Origin: Isoetes taiwanensis
Lineage: Eukaryota > Streptophyta > Lycopodiopsida > Isoetales > Isoetaceae
NCBI GenBank assembly: GCA_021234155.1
Contig: JAJEKV010000005.1
Coordinates: 10,720,572 to 10,784,571, forward strand
Reading direction: 5' to 3'
DNA length: 64,000 nucleotides
Positions 11,375 to 23,795 of the stretch are shown here, piece by piece. Position 1 is the first letter of the stretch, and each line of letters opens with the position of its first letter. A program made the position numbers and the translations under genes. A model generated the notes under the pieces. That model saw only the letters and a list, made by a program, of their open reading frames with translations, had not been told where the DNA came from and searched no databases.

Positions 11375-11879
11375 CTGCCTGCTGAAAGAACAGTAGAGAT
11401 GGCATCAAGCCTTTGCGCATCTTCAAATCTGATGCACGTTCAATAGAGTTTCTCCAATTCTGGCAGCTGTAGAAGCTCAGATCTGTGTAGCCAAATTGGG
11501 CTATCAAGTTACCGCAGAAGAACACAGCGATTGCATGGGTTACATAACAGATGCAGACATGTGTGTATGAGAGCGATCTGCCATAGCCACAACACCATAG
11601 CGACAATGCATCGTCTGTGAAAAAAATTGGGGCTTTTCAATGGGGATAAATTTGTCCCTTGAATTCGACCCCTGGTGATGGACAATGATGCTGGAATGCA
11701 AAAATTCATCCATGGCTTGCAAATCCTGCAGTAAAGTAGAACCCATACCTTCTGCATCATATTTTGCAGTAGCATCTGCAGGGCCTCTGCAGTAAATCAC
11801 AGTGCACAGGTCCTCAAAGTTTGATTGAAGGCCCAGAGCACGCATGTTTGAAAGCTGGCCTAAAGTAGTAGGATTTGGA

Positions 11880-12842
11880 GCCGAGCTGGGACAAATCTCC
11901 CAAAAAAGCAAGAATGGAGTTTGTGAAGGAATTCCGTTCCAGTGTCAAGTAATAGAGATTCTTCAGAGACACAAGTGCTTGGGGAATGGCGCCGGAGAAT
12001 CTGTTGCTATCTAGACTTTGTTGATATCGAGACTTAGATCCTGGAGCGTGGTAAGCTTGGAAATGGAAGTGGGTATGGTGCGGCGGAATCCCTTAGAGGA
12101 CGCACCCAGGGATTGAAGCTCTTTGAGACCCGATACAATCGCCAAGGCAGAGATTGATCCACATCAGTAGAGGTAAGGGAGGGTGCCCACCTACGGTTCA
12201 CCAGTGGGCAAAATGGATCGTTGATGGCCCTCCAGGGCTCGGATGAGAGTGAACGATGGTTCATTGGGTGCCCTGAGAATGGGGCTTTCATATGACCCTA
12301 AAAACGCCCACTCCGGTGCCCTAATAAGTGAGTAACGAGGCCCCAAATGGAGGGACCTTTCTGCCCCTGATGGTGCACCAACGTGCCCACAATGGTGCAT
12401 ATAGCAAACGTGCTCCAAATGACACGTGTGAGTACTTGTTTTAAAGCTCTTGGTCAACCTAGTCAAATGAGGCATGTGCGTGGGAATTTCGCCTTCTATA
12501 AAAAAAAGTTAGGTGGGTTCAAAGAAAAGGCAAAAAAGGCAGGAATTTTAGGGATTTTAAATAGATGAATCACAACCGTTGGATTAAACCAAAGTAGGGC
12601 CGCCCCATAAGGGACGTATCACCGTTGACGGGCACCCTCCCTTAATCCACTCCATATCGAGTTTGATCACGCGCTGTTGCAGGTAATGCCCTGCCATGTA
12701 CGGCAGTGCAGGTGCCCCATGCAGCGCTGAACTTCCTCAGCTTGGATTTGAGATTGAGCACCTGCCCATCGGACGCATTGCATTTGGCTTCTGCTACTTC
12801 CCACAAAATTAATAGCATCAACACCAACAATGCACTCTTCAT
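11880..12842 (-). pseudogene. LRR receptor-like protein N-terminal part, broken by a MITE
   Basis: The start is ATG at 12842 with a signal peptide (MKSALLVLMLLILWEVAEA) and then an LRRNT-like cap: KCNASDGQVLNLKSKLRKF, W and cysteines. In a shifted frame TWQGITCNSA follows, which is the usual CxWxGVxC motif. The segment stops at a MITE (12177-12642). Beyond it, 12173-11880 encodes leucine-rich repeats: TIPTSISKLTTLQDLSLD, then LDSNRFSGAIPQALVSLKNL and YYLTLERNSFTNSI. Frameshifts and stops separate the pieces. This was a plant LRR receptor-like protein or kinase of the extracellular type; no kinase domain is visible. Confidence 0.8.
12174..12645. mobile_element. GGG-terminated MITE (PIF/Harbinger-like) in the LRR gene
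   Basis: Inverted ends TAAGGGAGGGTGCC (12174-12187) and GGCACCCTCCCTTA (12631-12644). TAA is present at both outer edges, consistent with a 3-bp TAA target duplication. About 466 bp, no coding capacity. It interrupts LRR homology cleanly. Confidence 0.75.
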
Positions 12843-13117
12843 TCTGCTCTGCTTTCCGTCGGATGCTGGCATCCTCAAACGTATCGACCCCAGATAATTT
12901 TTTAGACCCAAGCAAAAAATCTGTTCCCCACGTGTGAAAGGAAAGAATTTTCCTTTTCTGAATTTAGGAAAACCAAAAATATGTGAGCTCTTCTTCAGCC
13001 CAGAAATATTAGACATCCAATTTTTTAAGAACAAAATAGACTGTTTTACATAGGTAGTGATAGTAATATCTACATTACATAGTACTCAATTTGCATTCTA
13101 TATTGTATAAGGCTAAA

Positions 13118-13243
13118 CTTATGTTAGGGATAATCGGCACAGGCAGGCCCTTACGCAGGCTAAGGGCGTGGCGAGCCTGGCAGGGCGAGCCATGCTCGAG
13201 CCCTGCGTAAGGGCCTACCTGCACCGATTACCCAACGTAAAAT
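13118..13243. repeat. Short foldback sequence
   Basis: Arms of about 40 bases: TAATCGGCACAGGCAGGCCC then TTACGCAGG on the left (from about 13130), and CCCTGCGTAAGGGCCTACCT then GCACCGATTA on the right (13200-13230). About 40 bases of GC-rich loop. Mismatches are few. Confidence 0.8.
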
Positions 13244-13417
13244 TAGGGGGGAGAACTTTTTGCTGTCACGTGGCATTGTCGCAGCCACGAAACTTGAAGA
13301 AATCCGTTTTCAGCCAAAGACAGGAAGCGTCGGAGGAGAGGAAGCTAGCCGCAGGAGATTACCTGTTTTAATATGGGCCTGAAATATGGCGAAATGTTCG
13401 CCCCCCAATTTTACGTT
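13234..13417. mobile_element. Small MITE-like inverted-repeat element
   Basis: AACGTAAAATTAGGGGG at 13234-13250 is repeated inverted as CCCCCAATTTTACGTT ending at 13417; GAAC/GTTC also match just inside. Length 184 bp, with no coding content. It partly overlaps the preceding foldback sequence. Confidence 0.6.
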
Positions 13418-13429
13418 ATAAATTTATCT

Positions 13430-13640
13430 ATTGTTTAAATTTGGTTTTTCCGATCTAGAGGAAAACTTTTTGGATTTTTTTTTAAGTTAGTTTTTTAAGG
13501 TTTAAAGGGCTTTTGACTGCCGGAAAATTTTTCAGATTTCCGAAAATCAAAAAGGTTTTCACAGTATAGTTTATAGTTTATGGGGTTTCGGCTTTCCGGA
13601 TATGGGCATGGACTTTGACGAAGTGGAGATGGATCGTGTT
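13430..13640 (-). repeat. Dispersed repeat shared with 38.2 kb
   Basis: TTGTTTAAATTTGGTTTTTCCG, AAAACTTTTT.GATTTTTT and a following AGATTTCCGAAAAT.. block match, in order, the reverse complement of about 38,215-38,370, just upstream of the DDE transposase gene. The shared tract is about 150 bases with clear divergence. Confidence 0.6.
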
Positions 13641-13779
13641 TTATTTTCGTATGCTTTCTGCTGTGGGCATGCCCATGCTCATGCTGGGGCCAAAATTTTT
13701 CCTTTTCTGGCTGCATCGTGGCATGCATGCCACGAGCTCGGCAAACTTAGAGTTCGTAGAGTCGGGCAAGTGGATTACC

Positions 13780-13960
13780 CTATGACTTGATCGAAATCTG
13801 GATTTTAAATATGACTTGGATCGAAATCTGGATTTTGGAGCCGATCCCCAGTTTCAGAATAGGTTTTTGAATAGATTTTGGAGCCGATGCCCAGTTTCAG
13901 AATAGCCGCATATTGGAGCTGATTTCGAGTTTCAGATTCGAATAGGTTATGGGTGCGTAG
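13780..13960. repeat. Degenerate tandem repeat, unit about 45-60 bp
   Basis: Repeated phrases GATTTTGGAGCCGAT, CCCAGTTTCAGAATAG and GAGTTTCAGATTCGAATAG in three to four diverged units. No gene. Confidence 0.65.
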
Positions 13961-14650
13961 GTTTAGTTTCAGAATGATAAATCTTATTGTTGTTACATGC
14001 AGATTAATTGGCTTTGACATTCGAATTTTGGAACGAATGCCCAGTTTTCGTGCATTCTTTATCTAGGATGTCTTCATCCTCGGCATGCTCGCAATCATGC
14101 TCAGATCATGCATCATGATTTCGTTATTCTCAACGTATTCAGGCCAAGTAATGGCAAGGAGAATGCATGCCGCATTTGCTATGACGATTAGGACGGTGCA
14201 TCCGGTTGGGTTTGAGCTCGGATGGAAATATTCTGATGCAGCCATTATTTGGATGATGTATCCAGTGGACAGCAGGTTAGATTATGTATTCTTTTAATAT
14301 ATGAAACTAGGGGTTTAATCATGCACTTTTCTCCACTTTTATAGCTCTTTTTCTTGAGTTTCAGTCTTAATCTTGAGGTGGATGCTTGCTTTGGTTTCAA
14401 TATTGTATTTCGTTTTTCCTCTTCTCTATCCTTTCTCTATGCCATCAATCGTTGGGATAACAGTTGTGGAACAAATATAAAACATGTTTTTCCTCCTGTC
14501 TACATCAAATTTGAAAAAGCAGAAGCAAAGAACATGCTATCTTTGTAACAAGTCTTTATCCTGGTTTGAGAAGCATCATTTGGAGCTTGCCCATTTGGAG
14601 CTACGGGTTTGGGCCAAGCTGCAATATTTATTTTTGCAGATTCTATTTCC
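13961..14650. other. Unassigned DNA
   Basis: No recognised gene or repeat family. Confidence 0.4.
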
Positions 14651-14654
14651 ATCT

Positions 14655-14885
14655 ATGGTTGGTTGTGTCAGATAGGTGCAAAGTAGATATGCACATTTGC
14701 CTGGGCCTATGGTTGATTGTGTCAGATAGGTGCAAAGGAGATGTGCAACATTTGCCTGGGCCTATGGTTGATTGTGTCAGATAGGTGCAAAGGAGATGTG
14801 CAACATTTGCCAAGGAGATGTGCAACATTTGCCTGGTCTATGGTTTGTTGTGTCAGATAGGTAGATGTGCACATTTGTCTGGGTA
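14655..14885. repeat. Minisatellite, unit about 62 bp, roughly four units
   Basis: Units contain TATGGTTGATTGTGTCAGAT, AGGTGCAAAGGAGATGTGCA and ACATTTGCCTGGGCC. Unit 3 is followed by a partial repeat of AAGGAGATGTGCAACATTTG. Confidence 0.9.
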
Positions 14886-14889
14886 TCTA

Positions 14890-15845
14890 TGTCCGAACCA
14901 TTTCACCATATAAGATTTTTTGCTTTTGAGATTATTCTATGGTTGATTGTAATATATTTTGCAGCCCAAATACAAAATAGAAGAAGGCCATGGCATGCAT
15001 ATATTATTAGAACAACACCATTTTATTGTCTGCTTGGAAGGGCCCAAGCAGCACGGCCAGCTTGCCTACGTCAGGCCACTCCATATGATAATAGCACAGC
15101 CAGAAATAAGATCTCCGAGTTACAAAGATTTGCCTAGCTCAATCCTATCTCTGATTATATGACATGGATATAACAGTTGCAAATTCCACCTCTATAGTTA
15201 TGGCCTTTTACAAATATACAGAAATTGTGGGATTTATAAACTTAAAGTTGGATCTTCAGACTTCTCTAGCTGTGGCCGCTGCAGAGGCAGCATAGTTCTC
15301 CTTTCTTTGCAAGAATTGCAAGTAGTTGTCTTTATGCACAACTACTTGGTTAGGAACCATACTGGCAAGTCTGCGATTTTCATCTCAGACACATCCCTGA
15401 TCTCAGCCCCATATCATGTCCATATTATCAGAACCACAACACTTTATTGGGCGGTATGCCAAACTACAATGTTTACTTAATCTAATCTAAGGAATGCAGC
15501 TTGCAAGTAACTCAAGGACAACGACAGACTCTATTTTTGTTATCCACATTCCGTTGGTGGAAACTTCGGATTGTTAAGTAGCCATTTCAATATTCCATTT
15601 GTGTAAGAGTTTCACTAAGAATCCTTGAAACTTTTGTGAAAAGTTCTTATAGTTGGATTATATTTGATGCCGATTTTGATGTTCTTCAGAGAAACTAATG
15701 GAGTGAAAGGTGTTGCTCTTCATCTTCAGTGAGTTTAAAATGGTTTTCATGCAATCTACGTGCTTCAAGTTTTGCTTACCATTCTGATTCTTGAAATTAT
15801 TCAGAGCAGCGAGAGGCCAACCTCCATGCTTGAGAAACAGAGTTT
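14890..15845. other. Unassigned DNA
   Basis: No gene or repeat identified; small open frames look random. Confidence 0.4.
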
Positions 15846-15849
15846 GCTT

Positions 15850-16199
15850 GCTGATGGCCCTCTTTCTACGTTGCTGTGCAATTAAAACAGCAAATGCATT
15901 TTGCCATATTTGGGCCATTTACAGTAGGATTCTGAAAATTGTGTGCCTAGCAATATTTTTAGGTCTTTCCTTGATCTTTCCAACAGATACTCTTGCTGCA
16001 AAAATAGAGCTTGCATTCGAAAGTTATGGCCCTCTTTCTATGCTGCTGTACAATTAGAACAGCAAATGCATTTTGCCATATTTGGCCCATTTACTGTAGG
16101 AATCTGAAAATCGTGTGCCTAACAATATTTTTAGGCCTTTCCTTGATCTTTCCAACAGATACTCTTGCTGCAAAATAGAGCTTGCATTCGAAAGTTATG
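15850..16199. repeat. Tandem duplication, period about 171 bp
   Basis: Two units, each with GGCCCTCTTTCTA, AGCAAATGCATTTTGCCATA, TTTTTAGG.CTTTCCTTGATC, TTTCCAACAGATACTCTTGC and GAGCTTGCATTCGAAAGTTA. High identity suggests a fairly recent event. Confidence 0.9.
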
Positions 16200-17090
16200 T
16201 AAAAATCCTTACGACCAGCCAACAAGCTTCACAACGATGAAAGCTAAATTTGATTGTCTTGGCATATCTTTTGAATCTATGTAAGCTCCAAACAAGACTT
16301 ACTGTTATGCAGGAATGATGAAATGTACATGCTAAGTTAGGTTAAACCATCCAGGTGCATTAGTCTACTATGTTGCTCATTAGAATCTCATGTAGAAAAG
16401 ATATTTTGATGAAATTTGTAGATCCTGTCTTTCGACTTCTCGACCAAACGATTTGCGATACTTGGAACATGATGTTATCCAGTTTAAAGAGAGCAGTTGG
16501 CAACTTATGAGCATATCTCTTCTGCTAAGATCTGCCAAAGTCATTTGTAATTGATTGTCCCATATTTTGTATTGGCAGCCTAACAACCGCCTGCAAAGGA
16601 GTTTCATATAATTGGTCTTAGTTGTCTATTTGTCTATTAATAGAACAGAAGATTTATATTCTATTCATGTATTGTTTTACGTGCTCTGGAGTGATCAACT
16701 TTCATGGCCTGCCCGCCCTTAAACTGGTCTCCTCCCCTGCAAAAGAAGGGAAAAAAAATTATAGGCATTATAAATAAGGGTGACATAAAAAAAATGCCCT
16801 TCCCCTTGGAAGGGCAAAAATTTATGGAACCTTTAAAATAAGGGCAAAGATTTGGAAAAGCCTTAAAATTCTATTTAATGTCAATATTAAGTACATATAG
16901 CATTAGTCTATATTTTTATTGTAAAAAAAGCAAGAAATTCCTATATTACCAAGTTCGAAAAGCAAAAGAAGAGTGAAAAAAAAAAGGGGGAGGGAGGAGG
17001 CAATGTGAACGAACCATTTTTGGCAGTGGGCGAGCGGGAAGATCAAGAGGGAAGGAAGCCGAATATTGTAAGCTGCTCTGTTTTCTTCAA
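16200..17090. other. Unassigned DNA with CCCTT/AAGGG-rich patches
   Basis: Patches such as AAGGGCAAAAATTT and TGCCCTTCCCCTTGGAAGGG (about 16790-16815) recur loosely at 17,580-17,690. This may be interior of the Helitron that ends at 18,721. Confidence 0.4.
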
Positions 17091-17456
17091 GTGGCATGTA
17101 CCTTCAGTAGCGGCATGCAATATCCGTCCAATCAAATTCATTCTGTAATCAAATTCCACAGCTTTAAGATGGATTGGGCATTTACTAGTCTCAAGGTACA
17201 ATTTTTTGTTCACTTGCTAGCTGATGTGCTTTTCCAATGCAAGATATTGAATGAGTTGTTCCAACATCGTACAATTGATATTTCTCATGTTGGGATGGAC
17301 ATATCTATCACAAAGAAGAAACTTGAACGCCATTTCTTAGTTGGTGAGTTTGGTGCAAGAACATGGAAGAAGTTGTTTGGTCGTCTATTTACAAGGAATG
17401 GATTAATGCAAAGGAGAGACGTATTGGGGAATTGTAGAAAGTTGTTTGGTGTCTGA
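17091..17456 (+). other. Open frame of 121 codons, unrecognised
   Basis: An uninterrupted frame whose C-terminal part (GEFGARTWKKLFGRLFTRNG) looks protein-like rather than random, but I do not recognise a family. It lies within the probable Helitron interval. Could be a captured gene fragment or chance. Confidence 0.25.
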
Positions 17457-17459
17457 TCT

Positions 17460-18660
17460 TAAAGTTATCTTTACCTTGTTTTGTTTATTACTCTAAACTC
17501 ATGCACATAAGCTTTGTTTTCTATAAATTGTGCTTTGATAGATAGATGTTATTAAATTATGAATTTTGTGGTAAATAAGGGCAGTTTACATTGTGCCATG
17601 AAATAAAAAGGGCTGATAAAAGTTTAACCTTCCCAAAAAAGGGCAACTCAAAATATGCCCTTAGAAAAAAAAGTAGGGTCTACCCTTATAAGTTGAACCC
17701 TCCAGACATGCCTCATCACACCAAAGCGTTGCAAAGAATACATCACGTCAAAGAGTTGCTAGAACGACTTTTATATAATTTATATTTTGCTTTATTACCA
17801 GTACGAAGTCTAAGGTGTGCATTTATTTAATAGTTGCTCGCCCATCTAAATTGCACAATCTGGACATGTTATATTAGCATTTTAGTGTTTCATCCAAATG
17901 CCACAAATGCAATTTAGCTTATTTGATCAGATCTTTGGTGTCTTTTTCCCTTCAACTTCAACAAATAGAAAACACTTAGAAAACCCTTTGGAATATCTTT
18001 ACTTTATATGGCTTATATACCTTTAGATTATTATATAGCATTGCTATGTTGTGAGTAATACGACTTTGTCACATCCACATTGAATACAAAACCTTCATGG
18101 TAATGTTGGTGCAAACTCGTCATCCACATTGAATGCAAAACCTAGAGCCATATATCTAAGTTCCAAACAAATAATTTTGTGTAGCTCTACATGTTATCGT
18201 TAGTCCATGTCCCAAGTGTCGACCTAAATTCTATGTTCCAAGTGTTACTCTAAATGCACTTGCCCATAGGCACATTATTTATGTTGTAATAATCCTTTTT
18301 TAAGTGTTGATTGCTTAAGCTTAAAATGCTATTACATTTTACAAATTAATTGTGCTTCTTTACTCCCAAGATAAAGCCCAAATGCCATGACGTTTTCTAA
18401 ATATGCTTCTTTAGTCCAAATTTCAAGTAACCAAGACAAAACAATAGATAAACCTCAAATTAAATCGCAATGACAAGCACTACTTAGAAAACTTAATATT
18501 GGTATCTTATGTTGAACAAACAACCCCTCATAATCCAATATCACTAAGTAACTCTTATTCAACCAAGGTACACCACATCTTTGGACTTCATTTCACACAT
18601 GCGTCCCTATCCACATTGCCACCTTCCATGTAGCAATTTAAACAAACACTTTTTTTGGTA
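17460..18660. other. AT-rich interval, probably Helitron interior
   Basis: No Rep/helicase coding found. Local duplications: CATCCACATTGAAT.CAAAAC twice (about 18,075 and 18,121) and CCAAGTGT twice. Confidence 0.4.
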
Positions 18661-18693
18661 TTTATGCATCCCTCTATATATATTGTGGCTAAA

Positions 18694-18722
18694 GCCCGGC
18701 AATGCCGGGCACTGTTACTAGT
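18694..18722 (+). mobile_element. Helitron 3' terminus
   Basis: The perfect hairpin GCCCGGCAATGCCGGGC (18694-18710) is followed 7 bases later by CTAG (18718-18721) and then T. A GC hairpin about 10 nt before CTRR with a following T is the standard Helitron 3' end. The 5' TC end was not located, so the element's extent is unknown; it runs leftward from here. Confidence 0.8.
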
Positions 18723-19180
18723 TACTTTTAAACGTTGAAGTTGTGAAAAACACGAACCTAAGGAGGCCGGATGTAGAGCTCTTGCCTATGTTAGTAACCA
18801 ACTTTAATTTCTTGACATTATTGATAAATTGTACTTCTGAAACTATATATACAAAAATAATTAATAAAATTAGATGGTGTCTACAATTTAGATAAAGTGT
18901 TTAAAATAAAAGATGTAACTTTTAGAGGCGTGTATAAGTGATGTGTAAACAAAAGGTCGCAATACTCCTTTCTAAGCCAAAGATAACCAAATTTAAAAAT
19001 GAGGCATATGTGAAACCATACATACATAAATAATTGATATGCTTTCTAGTGCTACATTTTAAATAAATGTTTGAAATAAAATATGCAACTTTTGGAGATG
19101 TGGATTGGGACATCAAAAGAAGTGGTACAGTCATTCTAAAGGTCAAAGCCACAATTAATAATGATACCATTCCTCATAAA
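18723..19180. other. Unassigned AT-rich DNA
   Basis: No gene or repeat recognised between the Helitron end and the LINE tail. Confidence 0.4.
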
Positions 19181-19610
19181 ATTGAATTGAATTGGTTTTT
19201 ATCATCCGCCGAGACCAATCGGCCTATGGGACCCAAACAAGGAATACATCAAGCATATTACTGCTAGGATTAAAAAACCCCTGCCCGTAGGGTTTCCGAG
19301 GGAAAAAGTAGGCAGTAATAGGTATGCTGAGAAACTGTACAATGATATATGACAATGGTACATCATGATGTGTCTTCGTGCCTTGTTCGAGGACATAACT
19401 GAGTGCGGACATCCATGATGTCCTCGAGATAAGACCCTAGCGAGCCCACTGACATCGTATCCAGTGGTGCATGCAGCTGCTGGTTAGGCAGGATCAACTG
19501 AGCATAGTTGGCATGAATGTGACTGAATGCCAGACAATGCTGTAGAGTATGGCTTTTATCTTCAATAACACCGTGTTGGCAGCACAATGCTTTGCTAACG
19601 AGAGTTTGTT
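19181..19610 (-). mobile_element. LINE 3' fragment (same family as 1-1500)
   Basis: Minus strand. A zinc-finger-like C-terminal piece of a LINE polymerase (CCQHGVIEDKSHTLQHCLAF, about 19,587-19,520) is followed by the family 3' UTR: AGGGGTTTTTTAATCC, CAGTAAT, GGGTCCCATAGGCCGATTGG. It ends in an AATTC-type short repeat at 19181-19195. The 5' end is truncated. Confidence 0.8.
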
Positions 19611-20275
19611 GGTATTTTGAATTTCTATCTCCATCTCCAGATAAGTCAATATCTAGCTCTCACATTGCTTCTACCTGCAATAAAAGTTTTCCTGCTAATC
19701 CTCATGCTTACTAATCTTTGCCTATAGAACTTTTAGAAAGCCATTGCAAGGGTGGTAATTGTATCCTTGTCAAGCAAAAAGCCATTATTAACTAGATTCA
19801 TCATTAAGATTCTAAGATTTCATCTCTTGGTCTTAACAATCTCTATTACACACTTTTGATGTATTCAACATGTGGTTAGTCTATTTTGGCTCACATCCAA
19901 TTTCTAATTTAGTGACGGTTTATAGGCATTACTGCTTGGTTGTCATAAGTTGAACTCAAGTTATGCCAAAGAATTCTCTAAATGGGTAAAAGCATGAAAG
20001 GGTGTACGTACATCGTACTGAATTGAAGGACGAATTGTGCTTTTTTGGGGTACATTTTAGATGTACATCAAGATAGTCTGGTTTGTCGTTTCGTGTCAGG
20101 TTTGCAATGATTGCAAGATCATCCCTGACAGTGCCCCCGAAATACTTGGTTAACCACCGAACCACCGAACCAATTCGAATGGATCCGTCCCTCCCTTTCT
20201 GAAATTCCCCCCTTTCACAGGACGAACACCGAACGAATTCCAGAAGCAAACACATACCAATTGAATCTACAAGAA
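19611..20275. other. Unassigned DNA
   Basis: No gene recognised between the LINE fragment and the minus-strand Helitron end. A 99-codon minus-strand frame (19956-20255) has no family features. Confidence 0.4.
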
Positions 20276-20310
20276 ACTAGTAACGGGTGCCCGGCGTTGC
20301 CGGGCATAGG
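20276..20310 (-). mobile_element. Helitron 3' terminus, minus strand
   Basis: Read on the minus strand, the hairpin GCCCGGCAACGCCGGGC is followed by ACCCGTTACTAG and T. CTAG is at 20277-20280. The stem and the GTTACTAG terminal bases match the plus-strand Helitron end at 18.7 kb, so both belong to one family, in opposite orientation. The body extends rightward; its 5' end was not found. Confidence 0.8.
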
Positions 20311-21010
20311 TACCAATATAAGTTAATGCGAGACATTGGCTGGATGGACTGGTGATTTTAGAGAAGGTGAACAAATTAGATATTGAGATGCATATGATGT
20401 GGTTGAAGTAGGAAATTGCCAGATGATACTACCTAATACCTATTAGAGAGAAGCTTTGCCTTTATATAGCAAACTTTAAAAAGTAGTTCTACATAGTTAT
20501 GACCAAATGACTTGCTACATCGTGTATAAGAAAACATGAATACCTTTCATGCCTTGCATATTTGTATGTTGTGGTTTTCGCAACAATTGGCTACAGGCGG
20601 CGTTTAGCTACTTGTTAGTAGGCAAGGATGTAAAAATACCCAAAGAAATGTTTGCTTAATCTGTTTGTTTGTCATATGCAAAATTATGGCTTAGATTCCA
20701 CGCATAACTCAAGGTTGCTATAGAGTCGAGCTAAGATTCCACATATAAGTCAAGGTTGATATAGAGTCGTTTAGCGATGATTGTTATGTAAAACTTTAAG
20801 TCAAGTTGTAAGGGTTTGAATTTTGTATTTAGTTAATGTTGGCATATTACGTGAATTGCGTGAATTGTGTATTTGGTTGTAACATAAAGGATAAGTTTTA
20901 TTGGGATTAAAGGTGCAATTTAGTTCTTTAATGGTAGACATTTTAATGATGAGTTACTCCTTCAGGGGCATGATATTGCAAAGTATATATGGGACCGATT
21001 TTGCTTTGTA
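20311..21010. other. Probable Helitron interior, no coding found
   Basis: AT-rich. Contains a duplicated AGATTCCAC.TA.A.TCAAGG phrase (about 20,693 and 20,733). Confidence 0.4.
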
Positions 21011-21011
21011 A

Positions 21012-21148
21012 CGCATAGGTTGATGTTTGCTCACACATTTTGACTGTTTGGAACCTGGTGATATCAGGTTGATTGGGCAATATGATGTTTGCTCACACAT
21101 TTTGACTGTTTGGAACCTGGTGATATCAGGTTGATTGGGCAATATGAT
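21012..21148. repeat. Perfect tandem duplication, period 67 bp
   Basis: Two near-identical units containing GATGTTTGCTCACACATTTT, GACTGTTTGGAACCTGGTGA and GGTTGATTGGGCAATATGAT. Confidence 0.9.
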
Positions 21149-23590
21149 GTTAAAACTGAATGTTAAGAAAATTAAAAGTTGTATAGAATGTGAATTGTAA
21201 TAGTTGTGGTATATGTTGATAGGTATGGATGTCCATCACAACGCAAAAAGTTTAATTGACTAATGCATTCACCATAATTGAGTTGGAGGGCGTCGATCAA
21301 TGACGACAATAATAGTACATGTAATGTATTAATTTCAATCGCTCAAAACTATTCTTGCAAAGAAAAATCATTTTATAGTTACAGCACAACACATGTGCTA
21401 TATCACTACTTATTAGATTGCATATGTTGGAATAAATAGTTTGCATTTGGATCTAGCATTTGTTTATCATCTTAAAGCATGCTAGAGTAATCTACATATT
21501 ATACCTTGCGCAAACTTAAAACACAATTTTATTTTATTATTATGAACATTGATTTTGTTTTCCATTTTCTATCATTTATTCTCCAGATAAGTGTGTGAGT
21601 CTCTCATTCTCCTCTATGTTTGCTAAAAGGTATACGGCACACTATCTTGATGTCACGTTCAGCCGCGAAATTTAGACATCTATAAGTTGGTATATCAATT
21701 GGGAGCAATTAGAGATTTAGCATTTCTTTTAGCCATATTTGTTTTTGCCTTTAGCCATCATTGCTCATACATGCACTTTTGTTCTAAACTCCAAATAGCA
21801 ACATGCATGGTCATTTTAGGACGGAGATTCATCATAAGTTGTAATCAAATGTTGCTCTCTGAAAATATGTTCTGAACTCTTGTGAAGAAACTCATATAAA
21901 ATCTTAGATAAGGGAATTGGTCCTGCCAGAAAATGACATACTTGCAAATGCTATTAACCACGTTTCCAGCTTATCAGCACCTTCATTAGGTGGTCGATGG
22001 AAATTCTAGAAAGCCAAAAAAGCACATACCTGTAATTGCTAACCACTTTTGCAGCTTATTACCACCTTCATTAGGTGGTCCAATGTATCTTTTGAATTTC
22101 ACATTTTTGTTGTGCTATTGCTTAAAAACACATAACACATATCAACGCAAATTAAATCATAAGACTCCAAATCTAAATGCCATGTGCCTAAAGTCATTGA
22201 ACCATCCATGTGCAGAGCATGTGGTGCCAAACAATAAATAACTTGTATAGCCACATGCATGTTGCCACAACAGAGTGTACAGTACGTAGATTTCATTGAT
22301 GGTATGCTACTCTTGGCAATCTGCTTCTACAATCGCTCCGTCATTATAAGGAATAGCCCATTTGGAGCCCAAGAATTCGAGCCTGTGCTATCTCATACAC
22401 AGATGAGGTAGAAGATTAAACGGCCATCAAATCAAAATATTAGCTAATTCTAAAGAACGACATACCACACATGTTGAGATGGCGAGGCTGCAGAATCATG
22501 TCAGAAGCTCTGTTGTTTGGTGGATAAAGCATGCATCTGTCTGATTTAATTCCCTGAAATGTGAAGAGGTAGGAATATTACAAATCCTCATACTTCAGGA
22601 GTTGGTGAAGTTGGAACCATCCTAGGGCATGTATATTGTGTATTAGAGCTATAAAGCAGCAATTTTAGATGAATATCTCCTGCATCAGAATATTTTGAAT
22701 TCTTAAATCCTGATGGATATGCGTTTCTTATGTGGGCCTCTGCACGCAATTGCTTCTCCCATCTTTGCTATATATTTACATGCATCTGTGCAAGCGACAC
22801 CTCAATGCTTAAAGCATGTTCCCGATTTGTTTGACCCTTCTTAGATGTTTTGCTCCTGAAGAGACCACCTGATCTGTGCAAAGAAATAAGAAAGGATTTA
22901 GGATTGACCTGGTCCATACATAAGGATTCAAGCAGAGGATTTGCTCCTACAAAGACCACCTCATCTATGCAAAGAAATAAGAAAGGGTCCTCATCTATGC
23001 AAAGAAATAAGAAAGGGTAGAGAAGTTTAGAATTCATTTCATTGTAAGTAACAAACTCAAAATAGTAAGAGGTTCCTTTTGAATTTCCAAAGTATAGCAC
23101 CTTGATAGGCATGGTAGAGCTCTTGGTCACCTTATTATGTACTAATAATTCTAGGCATACATACAAACATATGCTCCTTGCTTTTACTGAACCTGAACCT
23201 GCAACCAACAAATTAAAGAAAATGTTGGCCCAAGACACGACGTGCAATGAAATAAATGTACAAATCTATGACATTGTCAAATTGATGGGCATGCAATGAA
23301 ATAGATGTAGAAATCTATGACTTTATCAAATTGAATAGATGTATCAAGCAATCACATTTACATAGACTGTATGATTGGGATCAGAAAGGTAGAACGGCAG
23401 ACTGATATTCATTTTCTGCAACCAAGAATATAGAACCACCATTAAGTCAAGTTGGCTATCAGAGCTTAGCTCTTTGTCCCTATCATGTCCATGTCTAAGT
23501 TAAGGGTGTTGATGGCCTCAATCTCATATGCAATAGGTATAGAAAAACCAACAATAAATTTGATGGAAACCACTTTAACTTCTTCATATT
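21149..23590. other. Unassigned DNA with small duplications
   Basis: No gene recognised. Repeated phrases: ACCACCTTCATTAGGTGGTC-like at about 21,980 and 22,060, and CATCTATGCAAAGAAATAAG three times between 22,873 and 23,010. Confidence 0.4.
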
Positions 23591-23593
23591 TTG

Positions 23594-23682
23594 CTGCATG
23601 AAGGCCTTTCAAGCTCTGCACATCAGAAATCTTTAAACTGCATGAAGGCCTTTCAAGCTCTGCACATCAGAAATCTTTAAAA
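23594..23682. repeat. Tandem duplication, period 44 bp
   Basis: CTGCATGAAGGCCTTTCAAG then CTCTGCACATCAGAAATCTT appears twice in direct succession. Confidence 0.9.
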
Positions 23683-23795
23683 GATGTAAGCAATGTCAGA
23701 ATCCTCCATCTTCTTCTAAACTATGGCAACCATATGATGATAGTTCACATGGCCATGTTAACAAATGCGATACATTAGGGCGGATTTGGGGTCTG

